NCBI GenBank assembly: GCA_902766675.1
Contig: CACXEN010000132.1
Location: 1 to 12,537 of the forward strand
Length of the DNA: 12,537 bases
Direction: 5' to 3'
Source: an uncultured Erysipelotrichaceae bacterium
GTDB lineage: Bacteria > Bacillota_I > Bacilli_A > Erysipelotrichales > Erysipelotrichaceae
Part shown: one piece after another, positions 1 through 6,642 of the stretch
Numbering within the stretch: the stretch's first letter is position 1
How the letters are laid out: each line of letters opens with the position of its first letter
Notes under the pieces: generated by a model
What the model saw: only the letters and a program-made list of their open reading frames with translations
Told to the model about the DNA's origin: nothing
Database searches by the model: none
Program-made: the position numbers and the translations under genes

Positions 1-103
1 TACAGATGGTTGTTTTTCCGACTTGTCTTGCACCAGTTATTAAAGTGACTGGCCTATTTTTAATAGTATCTAATACTTGTTTGTATACGGTTCTTTTTAT
101 CAT
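1..103 (-). CDS. AAA-family ATP-binding protein, N-terminal fragment (window edge)
   Basis: Only the first 34 codons are in the window; the rest lies beyond base 1. The protein starts MIKRTVYKQVLDTIK and then shows a beta strand (VTLITG) leading into a Walker A loop, GARQVGKTT. This arrangement, with the P-loop about 25 residues from the start after an MIKR opening, is typical of the AAA_14/DUF4143 ATPases, a large and mostly uncharacterised prokaryotic family. The ATG at 103 is preceded by GAGGA at a spacing of about 8 nt, and a -35/-10 pair lies just upstream. The Walker B motif and the C-terminal DUF4143 region cannot be checked, so the subfamily is inferred from the N-terminus alone. Confidence 0.72.
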   Translation of the reverse strand, partial: MIKRTVYKQVLDTIKNRPVTLITGARQVGKTTIC

Positions 104-121
104 GTTTACATCCTCGACATA

Positions 122-150
122 ATTATATATTATGTAATTATCAAATTCAA
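122..150 (-). promoter_or_regulatory. Promoter of the AAA ATPase gene
   Basis: On the minus strand TTGAAT (145-150) and TATAAT (122-127) are separated by exactly 17 nt and lie just upstream of the GAGGA ribosome site and the ATG at 103. The -35 overlaps an imperfect palindrome (ATCAA...TTGAT, about 140-156) that could be an operator, but this is weak. Confidence 0.55.
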
Positions 151-181
151 CTTGATATTTGCATATAATATAAGAATCGAA

Positions 182-205
182 CAAAACCTCCTATTTCTAG
201 GAGTT
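182..205 (-). terminator. Hairpin with GAAA loop, likely terminator of the 324-aa gene
   Basis: Read on the minus strand, CTCCTA-GAAA-TAGGAG is a perfect 6-bp stem closed by a GNRA-type tetraloop and followed by GTTTTGTTC. It lies about 155 nt after the stop codon at 359 and upstream of the promoter of the AAA gene, which suits a terminator between the two units. The stem is short. The rest of 206-358 is AT-rich and contains only a small direct repeat (336-357). Confidence 0.5.
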
Positions 206-335
206 AATGTAGTTATACTAATTCAATAATTGCATGTGCTTTTCTTATATCATGTTTCGTTTTTATTATATTTTCAATCAATTTTTATTCTTTATTTATA
301 TCTATTATTCTTATTATATGGATTATTTCATAATG

Positions 336-357
336 TGGAGACCATATGGAGACCATC
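336..357. repeat. Tandem direct repeat, 11-bp period
   Basis: TGGAGACCAT occurs at 336-345 and again at 347-356, one base apart, directly after the stop codon of the minus-strand gene that ends at 359. The two copies create a CCATATGG palindrome at the centre. Function unknown; it may be a small replication-slippage duplication. Confidence 0.6.
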
Positions 358-358
358 A

Positions 359-1333
359 TTAAAACTCTATATGATATTCAAAATATAATCTTTTTTCTTT
401 TTCTACTTCACTTCTGACAGATGCGGATGCAGCCAAGTTCAATTTTTCTAAAACCGCATCAATGCCAATCGCCGCAGTAACATTAATATCTGAACTCCGA
501 CTAAACTTCAGCATATAAGTTTTCTCTTTAGATGGATTATTCCCTAACCTCATTTCAATTAGCGATTCTATATCTGGGTCATTTTTGTAGTAAACCAATT
601 GTGGTATTTCTGGATTACCCCCTTCAAATTTATGATTAGACGCAATTTCAATAGTTGTAAAGTTATCAGCCGATACTTCAACTTCAGCACTATTTCCAGA
701 TCCCACTTTTATTCCATTTATTTTGGCTTGCGATTTCTTCTTTGATTTTACATCAACATTAACAAAACTCTTTTTTTGCTCTTTAACTTTAATAGTAATT
801 GCTTTAGCTCCTAGTTTATTTGCAATTAATTCTAATTCATTAACTCTTTTTTTCTTTATATAGTCAAAATAATCATCAATATTTATAAACACCCCTAATT
901 CATATGGGTTTTGATAATAAATAATTCCTTCTTTATTTGGTATAAAAGTGAGCCCGGTATCTTTTATATTTTTCTTTATTAATTGAAAAGTATTTACCTT
1001 TTCAATTTTTGGATTATATCCTATTGCATCTTTACATGATTCTTTATCAGCGTGTTCATCTTCATCTAATATTTGAATTAGTTTTGGCATATTAAAAGAC
1101 ACAGAATTATATTGTTCTAAAGTGACAGGATGATATGTTTTCCTCTCTATATTATTTATCAAATCACGTTGATAATTTTGCGCTTTGTTTTTTAGGATGC
1201 TCGCTTTACTTCCTGCTTCTTCAATTAGTCCGTTTGCTTGAAGCTTGATTTTTTCCGCACTATCATTTATTTTAACTTTTGCGCCATCAGCAAATTGCAT
1301 GATTTTTTCTTTAATTCCGTTATTATCTGCCAT
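359..1333 (-). CDS. Unrecognised 324-aa soluble protein
   Basis: I do not recognise this family. The ATG at 1333 is chosen because AGAGGTGA lies 5-6 nt before it; an in-frame GTG three codons earlier falls inside that ribosome site. There is no signal peptide or hydrophobic membrane helix, so it is probably cytoplasmic. Residues 1-65 are predicted helical and amphipathic (many K/E, A and I/L in heptad-like spacing). Residues 67-150 look mixed alpha/beta with an aromatic-rich stretch (GIIYYQNPYELGVFI). Residues 152-180 form a helix followed by LGAKAITIKV. Residues 185-235 and 272-324 alternate polar and hydrophobic residues as in long beta strands, broken by a helix (about 290-300). It forms a single-gene unit with its own extended -10 promoter. 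The amphipathic-strand pattern could suit a membrane-active or self-assembling protein, but that is speculation. Confidence 0.75.
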   Translation of the reverse strand: MADNNGIKEKIMQFADGAKVKINDSAEKIKLQANGLIEEAGSKASILKNKAQNYQRDLINNIERKTYHPVTLEQYNSVSFNMPKLIQILDEDEHADKESCKDAIGYNPKIEKVNTFQLIKKNIKDTGLTFIPNKEGIIYYQNPYELGVFINIDDYFDYIKKKRVNELELIANKLGAKAITIKVKEQKKSFVNVDVKSKKKSQAKINGIKVGSGNSAEVEVSADNFTTIEIASNHKFEGGNPEIPQLVYYKNDPDIESLIEMRLGNNPSKEKTYMLKFSRSSDINVTAAIGIDAVLEKLNLAASASVRSEVEKEKRLYFEYHIEF

Positions 1334-1356
1334 CAAAATCACCTCTACTATATATG

Positions 1357-1365
1357 ATTATAACA
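1357..1365 (-). promoter_or_regulatory. Extended -10 promoter of the 324-aa gene
   Basis: Minus-strand TGTTATAAT is a consensus TATAAT with the TGn extension. It predicts transcription from about 1350 and a 5' leader of about 17 nt that contains the AGAGGTGA ribosome site. The -35 is poor (TTGCTT at 15 nt is the best), as is common for extended -10 promoters. Confidence 0.6.
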
Positions 1366-1424
1366 CCACCTATCATCAAGCAATTTCATCTTTTTGCCTG
1401 CAAAATGTTTTTTTTTACTCTATA

Positions 1425-1895
1425 TCAGTAAACAGATTCACAATACTCTTCAATTCTTTTATTTCTTTTCTTTAAAAAAGCCATTTCTTTTTCAATCCAA
1501 GATAAGTATTCTCTTACAGATTTTGGATATGGAGATTCTGTGAAGGCTCCATTTCCCAACCAAATATCCACAGAAGAATAATCATTTGATACACAGTCCT
1601 GTAGTAAAAAGAAATCTACATATCCTTTAAAATCAATAAATAAGTCAAAGAAATCTTTATCTTTTTCTAAAACTCTCTGTAACGGGCTTTGTTCCTTAGC
1701 ATAATACCTACGGATGCATTCTAAAGTTAAGTCCCAACGATCACCTATTAATGGATGAATACCTCTACATTGATTAATACTATTATGGTGTTTAGGGAAA
1801 ATAATAAATCCCCCAATTGTATATGATTTATGTATATAATCTTCCACATATTCTTTATAATTCGGAAGCGCCTTTGCCACTTCATCAAGAAGATC
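1425..1895 (-). pseudogene. DUF6994-like protein, C-terminal part only (5' end lost)
   Basis: The readable frame begins just after a TGA at 1896-1898 with DLLDEVAKALPNYKEYVEDYI and continues for about 155 residues to a normal stop. Recognisable blocks are SYTIGGFIIFPKH, a DRWDLTLECIRRYY core, FKGYVDFFLLQDCV, a WLGNG segment, and a charged C-terminal helix with KKRNKRIEEY. From memory these match the C-terminal two thirds of DUF6994-family proteins of unknown function. Those normally have roughly 80-100 more N-terminal residues, which are absent here. No ATG or ribosome site precedes the fragment; the only nearby start is a GTG at 1880. Upstream DNA is instead the start of a TPR-type gene in another frame, so I read this as a remnant left by a deletion. 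It could still be translated at a low level. Confidence 0.7.
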
Positions 1896-2112
1896 TCAAA
1901 TTCTTATAGAACAATTTGAAATTTCCATGATCATAGTGCCAGGTCGCAGTAAAATAATATGCAAAACCTTGCAGATGATCATCGTTCATTTCTTCCCCAA
2001 TATTTATGATTGATTCTAGTTTTCTTAATGCGCCAGCTTTCCTTTCAATAACGAAACGCTCGCCTTCTAGAATCAACTGTTGAGTTGCCTTGTTATATAG
2101 CGACAAATCCAT
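1885..2112 (-). pseudogene. N-terminal remnant of a TPR-GGDEF-type protein
   Basis: This 75-residue frame starts MDLSLYNKATQQL and runs to HGNFKLFYKNLRSS before a TGA. It aligns along its whole length with the starts of the two GGDEF proteins encoded at 6643-10137 (MDFSRYSKNLQVL...YPLFLKYLRLS) and 10141-11673 (MNISSYSPEIQKL...HDEFIHYLKLA). Homology stops at the LR of LRSS, exactly where DUF6994-like sequence begins in another frame. The expected remaining TPR repeats and GGDEF domain are missing. Promoter and AGGGAT ribosome site are still intact, so a short helical peptide may be made. The simplest reading is a third paralogue truncated by a deletion that fused it to the downstream gene. Confidence 0.75.
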
Positions 2113-2128
2113 ATCTATCCCTACAGAT

Positions 2129-2156
2129 ATTATACACGCAAAAAGTTGCTATACAA
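2129..2156 (-). promoter_or_regulatory. Promoter of the truncated TPR gene
   Basis: Minus-strand TTGTAT (2151-2156) and TATAAT (2129-2134) are 16 nt apart. Predicted start is near 2122, immediately before AGGGAT, the ribosome site of the ATG at 2112. The regulatory end of the broken gene therefore appears preserved. Confidence 0.55.
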
Positions 2157-2231
2157 ATGTACAATTCTGTCGCAGAAATATTTGTTTAAATAAATAATTT
2201 TTTCTTAAAATTCATCAAACAAAATAGTTAA

Positions 2232-2242
2232 TATTATATACT
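2232..2242 (+). promoter_or_regulatory. -10 box abutting the start of the YwaF-family gene
   Basis: TATACT (2237-2242) is followed by six bases and then the ATG at 2249, which would place the A of the ATG at +1; overlapping TATTAT (2232-2237) would give a leader of only a few bases. No Shine-Dalgarno sequence precedes the ATG and no good -35 is visible. Confidence 0.35.
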
Positions 2243-2248
2243 AATTCT

Positions 2249-2998
2249 ATGACTACTAAGTTTAATTTCTTTACACAAAGAGAAAAAATGCCTGATGGAT
2301 ACGGTTATGGTCAGTTTTCTAAAACACATATATTGATGCTTACTATTATGTGTATTTTTATTGTGGGTATTTGTTTGCTATATCGATATATAAATATAGA
2401 GAATAGATCTATTATCAGATGTATCATCGCGATTTCATTAGTTTGTTTGGAATTAATGAAATTAGCTGTTATACATTTTACACATGGTAAAGTATCAGAA
2501 TACATTCCATTGGAAATCTGTAGCTTCGGCTCCTATAGCATTATTATCGATGCTTTCCTAAGTCCCAATGCATACATCCCAGAATTCTTATTGGTTGCTT
2601 TTTTACCTGCCGCTATAATCGCACTTATATATCCGACTACCATTTCATTACCTGCTCTTAATTTCTTTACGATTCACCAATTTATATTCCATGCATTAAT
2701 TGTGGCTTATGCATTATCTCGTTTTATTACAGGTGAAATTATCTTTAATTATGTCGGTGTTTGGGTATCTATCATCTCTATATTCTGTATTGCATTATTT
2801 GTGTATATCATTGATATCACATGCAATCGTAATTTTATGTTTTTAAAACACGATGAAGGAAGTTCTTTATTGGCTACTATTAGTAATATATCTGGTGGCG
2901 GGCATAAATACACACTTGCTTTAGTTGGTATATCCATAATGGTAATTCATATCTTCTACTTCATCTTTAAAATAATTGAACTAATTATAATCAAATAA
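2249..2998 (+). CDS. YwaF/TMEM164-family seven-helix membrane protein
   Basis: This 249-aa protein has about seven hydrophobic segments (roughly residues 27-45, 55-75, 87-104, 112-130, 138-158, 166-190 and 221-240). The N-terminal FF...MPDGYGYGQFSKTH pattern, PLEICSFGS (Cys91) and the FFTIHQFIFHALI segment (His143, His148) match the bacterial YwaF/TIGR02206 family, which is related to human TMEM164. TMEM164 has been described as a phospholipid acyltransferase using a conserved Cys and His; whether the bacterial members act similarly is not established. I kept the ATG at 2249 because the FF motif before MPDG belongs to the family; a second ATG (2288) has a purine-rich AAAGAG before it but would remove that motif. 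It is the only plus-strand gene and stands alone, convergent with the adhesin gene. Confidence 0.8.
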   Translation: MTTKFNFFTQREKMPDGYGYGQFSKTHILMLTIMCIFIVGICLLYRYINIENRSIIRCIIAISLVCLELMKLAVIHFTHGKVSEYIPLEICSFGSYSIIIDAFLSPNAYIPEFLLVAFLPAAIIALIYPTTISLPALNFFTIHQFIFHALIVAYALSRFITGEIIFNYVGVWVSIISIFCIALFVYIIDITCNRNFMFLKHDEGSSLLATISNISGGGHKYTLALVGISIMVIHIFYFIFKIIELIIIK

Positions 2999-3022
2999 AG
3001 CATATGTGACACCACATATGCT
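2999..3022. terminator. Bidirectional terminator between convergent genes
   Basis: AGCATATGTG-ACAC-CACATATGCT is a perfect 10-bp stem with a 4-nt loop, starting right after the stop codon at 2998. On the plus strand it is followed by AACTTGTT (weak U-tract), on the minus strand by TTATTTGATT. It lies between the ends of the YwaF-family gene and the adhesin gene and probably serves both. Confidence 0.75.
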
Positions 3023-3038
3023 AACTTGTTAAACAGTG

Positions 3039-5828
3039 TTATTTATTCTCTTTTAGTTTTCTATTAGTGATATACAAAACCCCAAGCGAGACAATCATCA
3101 GTCCAAACCATAATCGTGTACGATTTGTATCACCCGTTGGTACATCTGGTTTTTCAGGAGTTTTTGGAACTGGAGGCCTTTCAGGCTTATCTGGTGTTTC
3201 TGGAGTATAGAAATCCACAACAATTAATACGTTTCCTTCCGCATGTGCAATTCTATTGTTTTCAGTAATAAGCGACACATTTCCATCTTTATCTACCACA
3301 AATACAATATCTTCAACTTTTTCATATCCTTTAGGAGCTTCAATTTCATGTAGTTTATAAGTTCCTGGTAATACCTCTATTTCATGCGCACTTCCATTTG
3401 AAACCCATTCATCTACTCTATTATTATTTGCATCATAGATCGCTAATAAAGCTCCCTGTAATTCTGAACCACCTACATCTTGTTTCGATACTTTTATCTT
3501 TTCTTCTTTTCTTGTATTCGTAATTTCAAATCCACTAATTTCAGTTTTGTATTTTTCAACTTCATCTTCATTGACTGTATATTCTATTTCATTAAAGTCA
3601 TCATCATATTTATCTAAATCAGTAAACTTATATTTCCACTCGTTTTCAGCAGTGACTTGAATGCTATCTACCTCTTCACCATTTGCGTATAACCGTACAG
3701 TAATACTTTCAGGTCTATCTTCTTCATTATCATTAACCCAAGTCTTTTTACCCTCGATATCTCTTTTTACAATCTGCGTGTTGATTACTTCTACAACACT
3801 TTGTGTTTCTTCCTCAATGGTACCACTAACATCACCTACATACTTCACTCGATACCCTTCGCTAGTTAATTCTTCAACAGTATAAGAAATATCTGGTATT
3901 AATTCTTCTGCTACTTTTGATTCACCATCTTTTAATGTGAATTCACTAACACCGTTTTCGAATTCCATATCACCATAAGTTCCGGTGATTTCATAATCTA
4001 GTGTTACTTTAAATTGGAATTCTTTATCAGTAACATCTTCTTCGCTTCTAACTGTCTTTGATACTATTAGAGATCCATATTTAGGGAATTCTCCTCCGAT
4101 TTTTACAATACCATTACTACCGATGCCGCCACCTTTTCCGTATTTTGCCCAGTTACCAGTAATGATTACAGTAGCTTTCGCTCTGGCTTTTTCCAATGCC
4201 ACTTCATCAGCTTTATTTACTAAGTAGATTTTTTCTCCCTCTTGTAATGTGTAATACTCATCAAGGTGATCATATGCATCGCCTGTTTTTCTATTCTCCC
4301 AATTATTACGCGCACCGCCTAGCATTATGCTCGATAAATAAATCGTAGGATTTCCTATATGATCAACCTCACCATTAAATCCGGCATTTCCAGATGCCGC
4401 AAAGAAATCATCACGGATAGCACTAAACATAAATCTTTGATAGTTACCACTAATTGCGGAGCCATTACTTAAATAGATACTCATCTTACTCGACGGACAA
4501 TTTGCGATACCGCCACCATCTTCACGAGATTCATTGTCATAAATAAAAACTTTATCTATTTCTAATACACCATCTTTTATTCCGTATTTTTCCTCATAGC
4601 CACCGTTTACATAAACGCCGCCACCAGCATACCAACCTCTATAATCCACATTTCCAGCAAAAGCCGTATTATCGCTTATAGTAGCTGCTTTTAAGTGCGC
4701 ATATGCACCCGCTTGTACAAATATTCCTCCGCCTGCTCTATAGGCTTTATTAGCATGGATTGTCCCATCATAAACATATAACTTACAATTACCACCAGTT
4801 TGACCAACAGCGATGCCACCGCCTTGCCCAATGTTACTAGAAGTCACTCCATTACCTTTAGCGGTATTATGAGAAATAGTTCCTCCATACATATACATGG
4901 TGCCAGGGCCTGCATCCGCCAAGATGATGCCACCTCCACTATCTTGTGCAAGATTACCATCTATCAAGCCACCATACATATTCATTGTGCCATATACGCC
5001 AACACCGCCACCCTTAACATAGTTAGTGTTATTGATGATTGAACCATCATTCATATTGAACGTCGCATTACGCGATACATGGACACCAGCACCATACATA
5101 GATTTTGTGTTGTTATTTTTTAGTATTGTGCCAACATTCATATTAAATGTTCCAGCCACTTCTACCAACGGACCTCTTGCACTAACATTTTCTCCATTAC
5201 CATCAATCGTAATATTTGTTAGTGTTAATTCTTCTCCGCTTCCAACTTTAATCAAGGATTTCGTAAAACCTTCCGCTCTTTTTAATATAAGCCCTTCCGG
5301 TAAAGAGATTTCACCAGCTAATTCTAATGTGTCTAAGACATAGATTGTATTTATATTAGGATTCTCATTAACTAATTCAATTGCTTTATCTAAAGAATTT
5401 ACAGGTCTTTCTTTCGAACCATCTGCACTAGAAGCATCTCCATTAGGATCCACATATATTTCAGTAACGGAAGAAGTACCTATATTTTTCATTGCCGCTT
5501 TCATAACTGTCTTTTTATTATCTTTAAGTACACTTGGTTCGATAGGTTCTTCTATACTTATCTCTTCCACATTTTCTTCAGATGTTTGTTCAGAAGTTGA
5601 TTCATTTTCAGTATTCTTTTGAACAACAAAAACATCCTCACTCTCAGCGATTTTTTCTATACTTTGTTCATCAATTTCTCCTAAATCATCGCTTTCATCC
5701 ATTGTATTTTCAACTTCTGAATTATCCTCTAGAATTGTCTCATCTATATTTTCCTCTGCACTAACATGTACCATTGCACACGACACAACTAGAATAACAG
5801 AAAGAAATAATGCATATATCTTTTTCAT
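3039..5828 (-). CDS. Sortase-anchored beta-helix adhesin with Cna_B stalk
   Basis: The protein has 929 residues from the ATG at 5828, which follows AAAAGGAG by 7 nt. In order: signal peptide (1-24, cleavage after HVSA); acidic, Ser/Glu-rich linker (25-105); a DUF1565-like entry (YVDPNGDASSADGS, about 125-145); a right-handed beta-helix (about 200-580) with roughly seven turns carrying NMNDGSI/MYGGTI and GGGI/GGGV motifs; three stalk domains of Cna_B/SpaA type (about 584-685, 688-772, 776-855) with the first-strand Lys, central Glu and C-terminal NT motifs (for example K591, E652, N683) expected for intramolecular isopeptide bonds; a proline-rich wall spacer (875-895); and VPTGD (896-900), a membrane helix (907-921) and a basic tail. 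It is probably displayed on the cell wall as a head-on-stalk adhesin; the ligand is unknown. It has its own promoter. Confidence 0.88.
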   Translation of the reverse strand: MKKIYALFLSVILVVSCAMVHVSAEENIDETILEDNSEVENTMDESDDLGEIDEQSIEKIAESEDVFVVQKNTENESTSEQTSEENVEEISIEEPIEPSVLKDNKKTVMKAAMKNIGTSSVTEIYVDPNGDASSADGSKERPVNSLDKAIELVNENPNINTIYVLDTLELAGEISLPEGLILKRAEGFTKSLIKVGSGEELTLTNITIDGNGENVSARGPLVEVAGTFNMNVGTILKNNNTKSMYGAGVHVSRNATFNMNDGSIINNTNYVKGGGVGVYGTMNMYGGLIDGNLAQDSGGGIILADAGPGTMYMYGGTISHNTAKGNGVTSSNIGQGGGIAVGQTGGNCKLYVYDGTIHANKAYRAGGGIFVQAGAYAHLKAATISDNTAFAGNVDYRGWYAGGGVYVNGGYEEKYGIKDGVLEIDKVFIYDNESREDGGGIANCPSSKMSIYLSNGSAISGNYQRFMFSAIRDDFFAASGNAGFNGEVDHIGNPTIYLSSIMLGGARNNWENRKTGDAYDHLDEYYTLQEGEKIYLVNKADEVALEKARAKATVIITGNWAKYGKGGGIGSNGIVKIGGEFPKYGSLIVSKTVRSEEDVTDKEFQFKVTLDYEITGTYGDMEFENGVSEFTLKDGESKVAEELIPDISYTVEELTSEGYRVKYVGDVSGTIEEETQSVVEVINTQIVKRDIEGKKTWVNDNEEDRPESITVRLYANGEEVDSIQVTAENEWKYKFTDLDKYDDDFNEIEYTVNEDEVEKYKTEISGFEITNTRKEEKIKVSKQDVGGSELQGALLAIYDANNNRVDEWVSNGSAHEIEVLPGTYKLHEIEAPKGYEKVEDIVFVVDKDGNVSLITENNRIAHAEGNVLIVVDFYTPETPDKPERPPVPKTPEKPDVPTGDTNRTRLWFGLMIVSLGVLYITNRKLKENK

Positions 5829-5855
5829 TATGAGGCTCCTTTTTAACACACAAAT

Positions 5856-5861
5856 ATTATA
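5856..5861 (-). promoter_or_regulatory. -10 box of the adhesin gene
   Basis: Minus-strand TATAAT lies about 28 nt before the ATG, predicting a leader of about 20 nt holding the AAAAGGAG site. No convincing -35 is seen at 16-18 nt. The gap to the upstream terminator leaves little room for a leader riboswitch. Confidence 0.45.
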
Positions 5862-5925
5862 TCTGTAATTTTAATGGTTTTACTTTTCGATTATTGATTA
5901 TTCTCTTTAAATTTATACAACCATT

Positions 5926-5953
5926 AAAAAATGTCATAATGATATGACATTTT
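5926..5953 (-). terminator. Terminator of the PPIase gene
   Basis: On the minus strand, AAAATGTCAT-ATCATT-ATGACATTTT forms a stem of 10 bp with a 6-nt loop and runs into TTTTTTAATGG. It begins directly after the stop codon at 5955-5957 and precedes the adhesin promoter, separating the two units. Confidence 0.8.
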
Positions 5954-5954
5954 C

Positions 5955-6533
5955 CTAATGTATTACCTTTATACTTTTAATAATTGGTTGCTCTTCTGGA
6001 AGGATAGTTCCATTACCATCAATTGGTTGCGCATCTTTTGCGATTTGATAAATGAGATCCATCCCTGAAATAACCTTCCCAAAAGCCGCATAGCTTCCAT
6101 CTAGATGTGGAGCACTCGCTACCATAATAAAGAATTGTGAAGATGCACTATTTGGATCTTGTGATCTAGCCATAGAGATAACACCTTCTTCATGTTTCAA
6201 ATCATTTTGAAATCCATTGCTTGTGAATTCTCCTTCGATTGTTTCATCTGAACCACCAAATCCAGTTCCTTCAGGATCTCCACCTTGAACCATAAATCCA
6301 TCTATAATTCTATGGAATGTTAAGCCATCGTAAAAACCACTTTCTACTAATCCCACAAAATTAGCTACTGTTTTAGGTGCGATATCTTCATATAATTCTA
6401 TTGTGACATCTCCATAGTTTTCTATTTCCATCAACACTTGTTTAGTGCCACCTTGATTACTGCTTTCTTCATTATTTGAACAAGCTACCAAACATAGCAC
6501 CATTACCATTGATAATATAATTCTTTTTAGCAT
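5955..6533 (-). CDS. Cyclophilin-type peptidyl-prolyl isomerase lipoprotein
   Basis: The 192-aa protein begins with a lipoprotein signal (KR, hydrophobic core, lipobox LVAC with Cys18), so it should be lipid-anchored on the outer face of the membrane. Residues 32-190 form a compact single cyclophilin domain: VTIELYEDIAPKTVANF, FHRIIDGFMVQGGDP with the catalytic-site Arg75 and Gln83, MARSQDPNSASSQFFI (Met121, Phe134/135), and HLDGSYAAFGKV. The active-site tryptophan of human CypA is replaced (His143 area), as in most bacterial members. It catalyses cis-trans isomerisation of prolyl bonds and probably helps fold exported proteins. The ATG at 6533 is favoured over a GTG one codon earlier by its spacing to GAGGT. 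It has its own promoter and terminator. Confidence 0.93.
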   Translation of the reverse strand: MLKRIILSMVMVLCLVACSNNEESSNQGGTKQVLMEIENYGDVTIELYEDIAPKTVANFVGLVESGFYDGLTFHRIIDGFMVQGGDPEGTGFGGSDETIEGEFTSNGFQNDLKHEEGVISMARSQDPNSASSQFFIMVASAPHLDGSYAAFGKVISGMDLIYQIAKDAQPIDGNGTILPEEQPIIKSIKVIH

Positions 6534-6559
6534 CACTTTACCTCACAATCACGTATACT

Positions 6560-6565
6560 ATTATA
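6560..6565 (-). promoter_or_regulatory. -10 box of the PPIase gene
   Basis: Minus-strand TATAAT lies about 27 nt before the ATG at 6533, predicting transcription from about 6553 and a short leader containing GTGAGGT. No good -35 is visible. It lies just downstream of the c-di-GMP operon's terminator. Confidence 0.45.
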
Positions 6566-6603
6566 TCTCACAATTCTTAAAGCACCTCTATTTCTTGAAT
6601 ATA

Positions 6604-6638
6604 AAATCTCTGGCAGTTATCATTACTACCAGAGATTT
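6604..6638 (-). terminator. Terminator of the c-di-GMP operon
   Basis: AAATCTCTGG (6604-6613) and CCAGAGATTT (6629-6638) pair perfectly; after one mismatch AGT/ACT adds three pairs, leaving a 7-nt loop. On the minus strand the hairpin starts just after the stop at 6643 and is followed by TATATTC with the preceding TTT, a moderate U-tract. Confidence 0.75.
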
Positions 6639-6642
6639 CTTC

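Noticed and set aside
285..357. Small minus-strand frame (about 24 codons) starting at the ATGATG overlapping the stop of the 324-aa gene
   Set aside because: Stop-start overlap is suggestive of coupling, but the peptide is short, Ile-rich and encoded in AT-rich spacer containing the direct repeat; nothing supports it as a gene.
1245..1475. Plus-strand 76-codon frame across the start of the 324-aa gene
   Set aside because: It covers the minus-strand promoter and start region and has no ribosome site; a hydrophobic bias is expected opposite Lys/Glu-rich coding sequence.
2165..2177. Hairpin TTCTG-TCG-CAGAA between divergent promoters
   Set aside because: The 5-bp stem is too short to call an operator or terminator.
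4800..5343. Plus-strand open frames opposite the beta-helix
   Set aside because: They are shadows of the GGG-rich minus-strand coding repeats, with no start signals or family resemblance.
5829..5930. Possible c-di-GMP riboswitch (GEMM) before the adhesin gene
   Set aside because: It would be a tempting link to the c-di-GMP operon, but the predicted leader is only about 20 nt and the gap after the PPIase terminator shows no conserved GEMM elements or second hairpin.
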